NCBI RefSeq assembly: GCF_016775155.1
Contig: NZ_JAEUGD010000018.1
Coordinates: 16,048 to 80,047 of the forward strand
Source of the DNA: Fulvivirga marina
Lineage (GTDB): Bacteria; Bacteroidota; Bacteroidia; Cytophagales; Cyclobacteriaceae
Direction of reading: 5' to 3'
DNA length: 64,000 nucleotides
The translations under genes and the position numbers were made by a program. The notes under the pieces were generated by a model, which was not told the DNA's origin, searched no databases, and saw only the letters and a list, made by a program, of their open reading frames with translations. Positions 60,814 through 64,000 of this stretch are shown piece by piece (the first letter of the stretch is position 1; each line of letters begins with the position of its first letter).

Positions 60814-61629
60814 TTATATGAAAAACCTTTCCCATTGGGTGTCCTTATATCCAGATCTGAGGTCATCAAAATTCTCAATCAGCTCAGAATTAGATTGCAC
60901 CTTTTGCTTCATTAAATACGAGTCGAGGTTTTGATAAGGCAAATCCAAAAAATTGAGGATTTTATTAAGAATTACACCACTCTCTCGCTCCAAATCCTCA
61001 TATCTAACCTCAAGCATATTATGATCCTTGAAAAGCGTATCATAATAATTTTCATATTTCTCCATCCTATTAAAATACTCCGTACACTCATTTTCAGACA
61101 GTCTTATAGGCTTGTATTTTTGTGGCTTTTCGCCTATACGTACCCATTGGTCCGTAAAAAAAGCATTTTTCAGTGAAAGCAATGAATTTAGTTTATTATT
61201 CCTCTTCAAATGAACTATATAATATGACTTATCATTTTTAAGAGTATCTAAAAAGCTGGTAAGAGATGTCGATAGTTTGTTAAAAAAGCGCTCATCAGAT
61301 ATAAGCTCACAGTAATCAGACAAACTGTTTTGGATTCTTGGATTATGAAAATGCTCATCATGGAGCATCTCTGAAGTCTTCAGGGCACTCAAATGTCTGT
61401 AAAAAAGCTTGAATCCAACAACACTCTGACTTTGGTGAGCTAGTTTTTCATCCACATACTCCTCAGCATTATCCGCAATCTTAATAAGAGATTGTCGATC
61501 AAGCAGTGAAATATTAAAGAGTTCATTATACATGAATACTGCTTCATGACTCGATAGCAATCCTCGCAAAAAGTTGGAACCGGTTCTGGGTCCTGAAAGC
61601 AAAATCAGCTTTTTACCTACTGAGTTCAT
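60814..61629 (-). CDS. Stf0-like sulfotransferase
   Basis: A 271-residue protein with a PAPS-binding P-loop-like motif near the N-terminus (LILLSGPRTGSNFLRGLLSS, about 8-27), which is the Stf0/sulfotransferase 'GxxRSGSNxL' type. Later come 'YYIVHLKRNNKLNSLLSLK' (3'-phosphate-binding region) and a C-terminal 'YEDLERESGVILNKIL' helix. It is the first gene of the leftward cluster. The substrate is unknown; lipid or carbohydrate O-sulfation is possible. Confidence 0.7.
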   Translation of the reverse strand: MNSVGKKLILLSGPRTGSNFLRGLLSSHEAVFMYNELFNISLLDRQSLIKIADNAEEYVDEKLAHQSQSVVGFKLFYRHLSALKTSEMLHDEHFHNPRIQNSLSDYCELISDERFFNKLSTSLTSFLDTLKNDKSYYIVHLKRNNKLNSLLSLKNAFFTDQWVRIGEKPQKYKPIRLSENECTEYFNRMEKYENYYDTLFKDHNMLEVRYEDLERESGVILNKILNFLDLPYQNLDSYLMKQKVQSNSELIENFDDLRSGYKDTQWERFFI

Positions 61630-61979
61630 TTTGTTAAAATTAAAACAATTAATAGAATTCGACAGCTATGCTAAATACAAATATATAAGTATTAAACAAT
61701 AATATACACTTAGCTTTAAACTGACTCATATTGGATAAATAAAAATAATAATAATTATAGCGTTGGAAATTTATTTCTGCTTACCATTGAGCTGTATGAG
61801 CATCAGCTTTTAATATTTATTATAGCTGATAGGGCTAGCTAGCCTTAATCTGTAAGTATTTAAGAAGAACCATCGTTAAAGTTACGCTCATATAATTAAG
61901 CAACAATATTTTATTGAAAATATTCTAACTTTGAGCCTTCTAATCGATTAATAACTCTTCAAGCAATTTAAACACATTA
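61630..61979. promoter_or_regulatory. divergent promoter region between the sulfotransferase and ABC transporter genes
   Basis: About 350 A+T-rich bases. A TAACTTTG sequence at 61926-61933 matches the Bacteroidota -7 box for the transporter. The region also has the 12-base palindrome GGCTAGCTAGCC at 61833-61844, a possible operator. I see no small precursor-peptide gene on either strand. Confidence 0.45.
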
Positions 61980-63713
61980 ATGACTCAACGAATAACAGCT
62001 TTCATTAATGATTACTGGGGAAGCACCAAAGCGTGTATGACCCAGTCATTTAAATACACATCCAAATCCTCTATTATAATGGTTATAATGGGGCTATCAC
62101 TTGCAACTGTGCCTTTCGTAAGAGCCGATGCATTGAGATACCTGATAAACACTATAGAAATTAACAATGGAGCATATAAAGCCCTACCCATTTTCTTGGG
62201 CATACTATTTTTAGCCGCCACTGTCGTCATTCCGGAGATTCTATCTGAACTCAGGCTATATGTAAACAAAATTTGGAAATTCAATTTAACAGAAAAGCTT
62301 GAGGTATTAATCCTTCAGAAACGAATTGATATAGATATTGCCAAATACGAGAATCCTGATTTCCAAAATCTCATGCAGAGAGCATTCCATAAGGGGCATG
62401 CGCCATTGGTAAGTTTTTCAGAACAGCAATTTACCATGCTCAACCTAATGGTTTCATTTATAGTTGGTTCGGTATTAGCCATAGGAATTCATCCTCTTGG
62501 GTTTGTCATCCTGCTAGCATCATCAATACCCAGCCTGATCGTTCAGTTTAAATATGGTGCTGATGTATGGAATATCAGGCACGAGGATTCTCCTGAACAG
62601 AGAAGGTTTTTAGACTTAAAAAGATACTTTGTTGATAATCATGGTATAATTGAGACCAAACTATTTCAGATAACACCCAAGTTTATTAATTGGGTCGAAA
62701 GGATCCTCAATAATTTTCATAAAAAGCACAAGAAACTCCATAAGCAAAAAGTATTTTTCACGCTTTTTTCTGAACTCATATTCCTGGCAGGCTATATCAC
62801 CTGTATATATTTGATCCTACTATCACATTCAGGCAAAGAATTGATAGTTGGCGATCTCATATTTTCTATAGGTGTACTCAATGGAACTAAATTTGCCATT
62901 AATAACCTGTTTAATAATCTTATCAGGCAATATGAAGAACACCTAAGTGTCAGAGACATTATTGAATTTTTAGATACAGAATCAGGATTCAAAACGATAT
63001 CCAATTCATCATTCAAGCTCACAGATGCGCCCGAGATAGTCTTTGAAAATGTACGGTTTAAATATCCTTCTTCAGCAGGATGGGTACTCGAAGACATTTC
63101 TTTCAGCATCAGTAGACACGAAATGATTGCACTCACAGGAGCAAACGGATCAGGCAAATCGACTATAATAAAGCTGCTCTGTAAAATATACAAACCCTGT
63201 AATGGCAGAATTCTCATCAACGGCATAGACCTAGGCACCATCGATCAAGATCAGTGGTGGACCTACCTTGGCATTATGAATCAAGAGTATCAGGATTACC
63301 GCTTCATAGCTCAAGAGGCTATCGCCATAGGTAATATACACCAAGAACCTGACATACGTAAAGTTCAAGAAAGTGCACAATTGAGTAGTGCTGACACATT
63401 TATAGAAAAATGGAGCGGAAGATATCAAACCCAATTAGGTGCCGTATTCGGAGGCAAAGAACTTTCAAAAGGGCAGAAGCAAAAAATGGCGCTAGCCAAA
63501 GTCTTGTACAGAGATTCTTTCCTGACAATTCTTGACGAACCAACAGCATCGATAGATATGCAGTCAGTACAGATAATTGCCAACAATCTATCCTCCATTC
63601 GAAAAAACAAGACTCTTATTCTGGTTTCACATGACCCTACACTTTTGGATAAATGTGACAAAACGTTACATCTTAAAAATGGTAAACTTACGGTTTCAGT
63701 TCACAATCTCTAA
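61980..63713 (+). CDS. ABC transporter with fused membrane and ATPase domains
   Basis: A 577-residue half transporter: five or six membrane helices in residues about 25-300 and then the ATPase (about 345-570). Walker A is GANGSGKST, the Q-loop region MNQEYQDYRF, the signature 'ELSKGQKQKMALAKVL' (variant of LSGGQ), Walker B 'FLTILDEPTAS' and the switch His in LVSHDP. It probably exports the cluster's product or a lipid-linked intermediate as a homodimer. It has no peptidase domain. Confidence 0.85.
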   Translation: MTQRITAFINDYWGSTKACMTQSFKYTSKSSIIMVIMGLSLATVPFVRADALRYLINTIEINNGAYKALPIFLGILFLAATVVIPEILSELRLYVNKIWKFNLTEKLEVLILQKRIDIDIAKYENPDFQNLMQRAFHKGHAPLVSFSEQQFTMLNLMVSFIVGSVLAIGIHPLGFVILLASSIPSLIVQFKYGADVWNIRHEDSPEQRRFLDLKRYFVDNHGIIETKLFQITPKFINWVERILNNFHKKHKKLHKQKVFFTLFSELIFLAGYITCIYLILLSHSGKELIVGDLIFSIGVLNGTKFAINNLFNNLIRQYEEHLSVRDIIEFLDTESGFKTISNSSFKLTDAPEIVFENVRFKYPSSAGWVLEDISFSISRHEMIALTGANGSGKSTIIKLLCKIYKPCNGRILINGIDLGTIDQDQWWTYLGIMNQEYQDYRFIAQEAIAIGNIHQEPDIRKVQESAQLSSADTFIEKWSGRYQTQLGAVFGGKELSKGQKQKMALAKVLYRDSFLTILDEPTASIDMQSVQIIANNLSSIRKNKTLILVSHDPTLLDKCDKTLHLKNGKLTVSVHNL

Positions 63714-64000
63714 TCTCTTTGGTGAACAGATTTTTTTGATAACTCCGCCAATGCTAACAGCGATTTAACAGAGGTAATTCGTAGTCCATGACCTTTTTTT
63801 TCTGATCGAGGTATATTACGAGCCGCCCATCCTGAATCTTCTATTGTTATACTTTCTATATTATCTTTCGCATATCGGGATATCCCAATATCCAATTGCT
63901 CAGGTTTGATAAAAGATTTATAATCCCAAACCAGCACTAATGTATGCTTAATCGCATCGATAATTTTGGATAGAAACTGATGATAAGTGATGTCCTTTTT
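63710..64000 (-). CDS. C-terminal end of a histidine-kinase-like ATPase (5' end beyond window)
   Basis: The open frame reaches the window edge with about 96 codons visible. The C-terminal part has 'ITIEDSGWAA' (a DxGxG-like N-box/G1) and 'GHGLRITSVKSLL' (G2 box, GxGL) of the HATPase_c fold, as in LytS-type and similar sensor kinases. The terminal stretch is helical. It ends 4 bases overlapping the ABC transporter stop region on the opposite strand. It is probably a sensor kinase, but the catalytic and sensor domains are outside the window. Confidence 0.55.
   Translation of the reverse strand, partial: KKDITYHQFLSKIIDAIKHTLVLVWDYKSFIKPEQLDIGISRYAKDNIESITIEDSGWAARNIPRSEKKGHGLRITSVKSLLALAELSKKSVHQRD

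Noticed and set aside
61630..61979. RiPP precursor peptide gene next to the ABC exporter
   Set aside because: No small frame with leader-like features is open on either strand in this gap.
1..64000. CRISPR array
   Set aside because: I saw no set of regularly spaced direct repeats of 20-40 bases and no Cas-like gene; the only repeats are the three intron-end fragments.

Overview
The window looks like Bacteroidota DNA, most likely a gliding marine or soil member of the Cytophagales. The signs are a type IX secretion (T9SS) C-terminal sorting domain, SprB-like repeats, a TANFOR-like protein, an RteC-like regulator, a DUF4248-like regulator, Bacteroidota-type tyrosine and serine recombinases, and several TAnnTTTG -7 promoter boxes. 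Positions 1 to about 54.69 kb look like one large mobile element, or two elements in tandem. Most genes point left (minus strand). Two site-specific recombinases lie at the right end, beside a tRNA-Met(CAT) 3' fragment followed by a strong terminator. The left end is not in the window.

Layout of the element. 1-4.94 kb: a large cytosine-5 DNA methyltransferase running off the left edge, an N6-adenine methyltransferase, and a PD-(D/E)XK nuclease-like gene. 5.0-22.5 kb: a compact surface/secretion operon with a 1437-aa exported protein, a lipoprotein, an FN3 protein, a giant SprB/PKD-type T9SS substrate, a beta-barrel, and a TANFOR/FN3-like protein ending in a zinc metalloprotease domain. This is followed by an exported 348-aa protein and two tiny coupled peptides. 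The metalloprotease end is visibly A+T-richer than the start of its gene, as in polymorphic toxins. 22.8-26.7 kb: small regulatory ORFs, a divergent XRE repressor with a palindromic operator, a TPR lipoprotein and a tiny lipoprotein. 27.5-32.3 kb: three plus-strand genes (an OLD-like AAA/TOPRIM ATPase and two unknowns), each followed by an antisense fragment of a group II intron 3' end (last codons of the intron protein, domain V, domain VI). The result looks like a cassette array.

32.4-42.6 kb: a tightly packed leftward operon of membrane-anchored, beta-rich and cell-wall-degrading proteins: YkuD-like and CHAP lysin candidates, a holin-like protein, a peptidoglycan-binding protein, an annexin-like repeat protein, coiled coil, transglutaminase-like and LEA14-like proteins, and a possible capsid-type beta protein. 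No terminase, portal or tail gene is recognisable. The best inference is a tailless, membrane-containing phage-like particle or a related undescribed machine. 42.8-51.3 kb: regulation and replication: a HEPN-like gene broken by a frameshift, a membrane protein with a C2H2 zinc finger, a replication-like protein, a PAPS-reductase-like protein, an excisionase-like protein, an RteC-like protein and a MerR-like regulator with a 16-bp palindrome. 51.4-54.5 kb: a large serine recombinase and a tyrosine recombinase facing each other across a terminator and a tRNA 3'-end-like sequence.

55.3-64 kb is different. It looks like a chromosomal or island specialised-metabolite/glycan cluster: a GT8-like glycosyltransferase, an FkbM methyltransferase, two tandem TauD/clavaminate-synthase-like dioxygenases, two sulfotransferases, an HMGL-like carboxyltransferase/lyase, an ABC exporter, and the end of a histidine-kinase-like gene at the right edge. 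Functions are assigned from visible motifs and family knowledge only; no searches were run.
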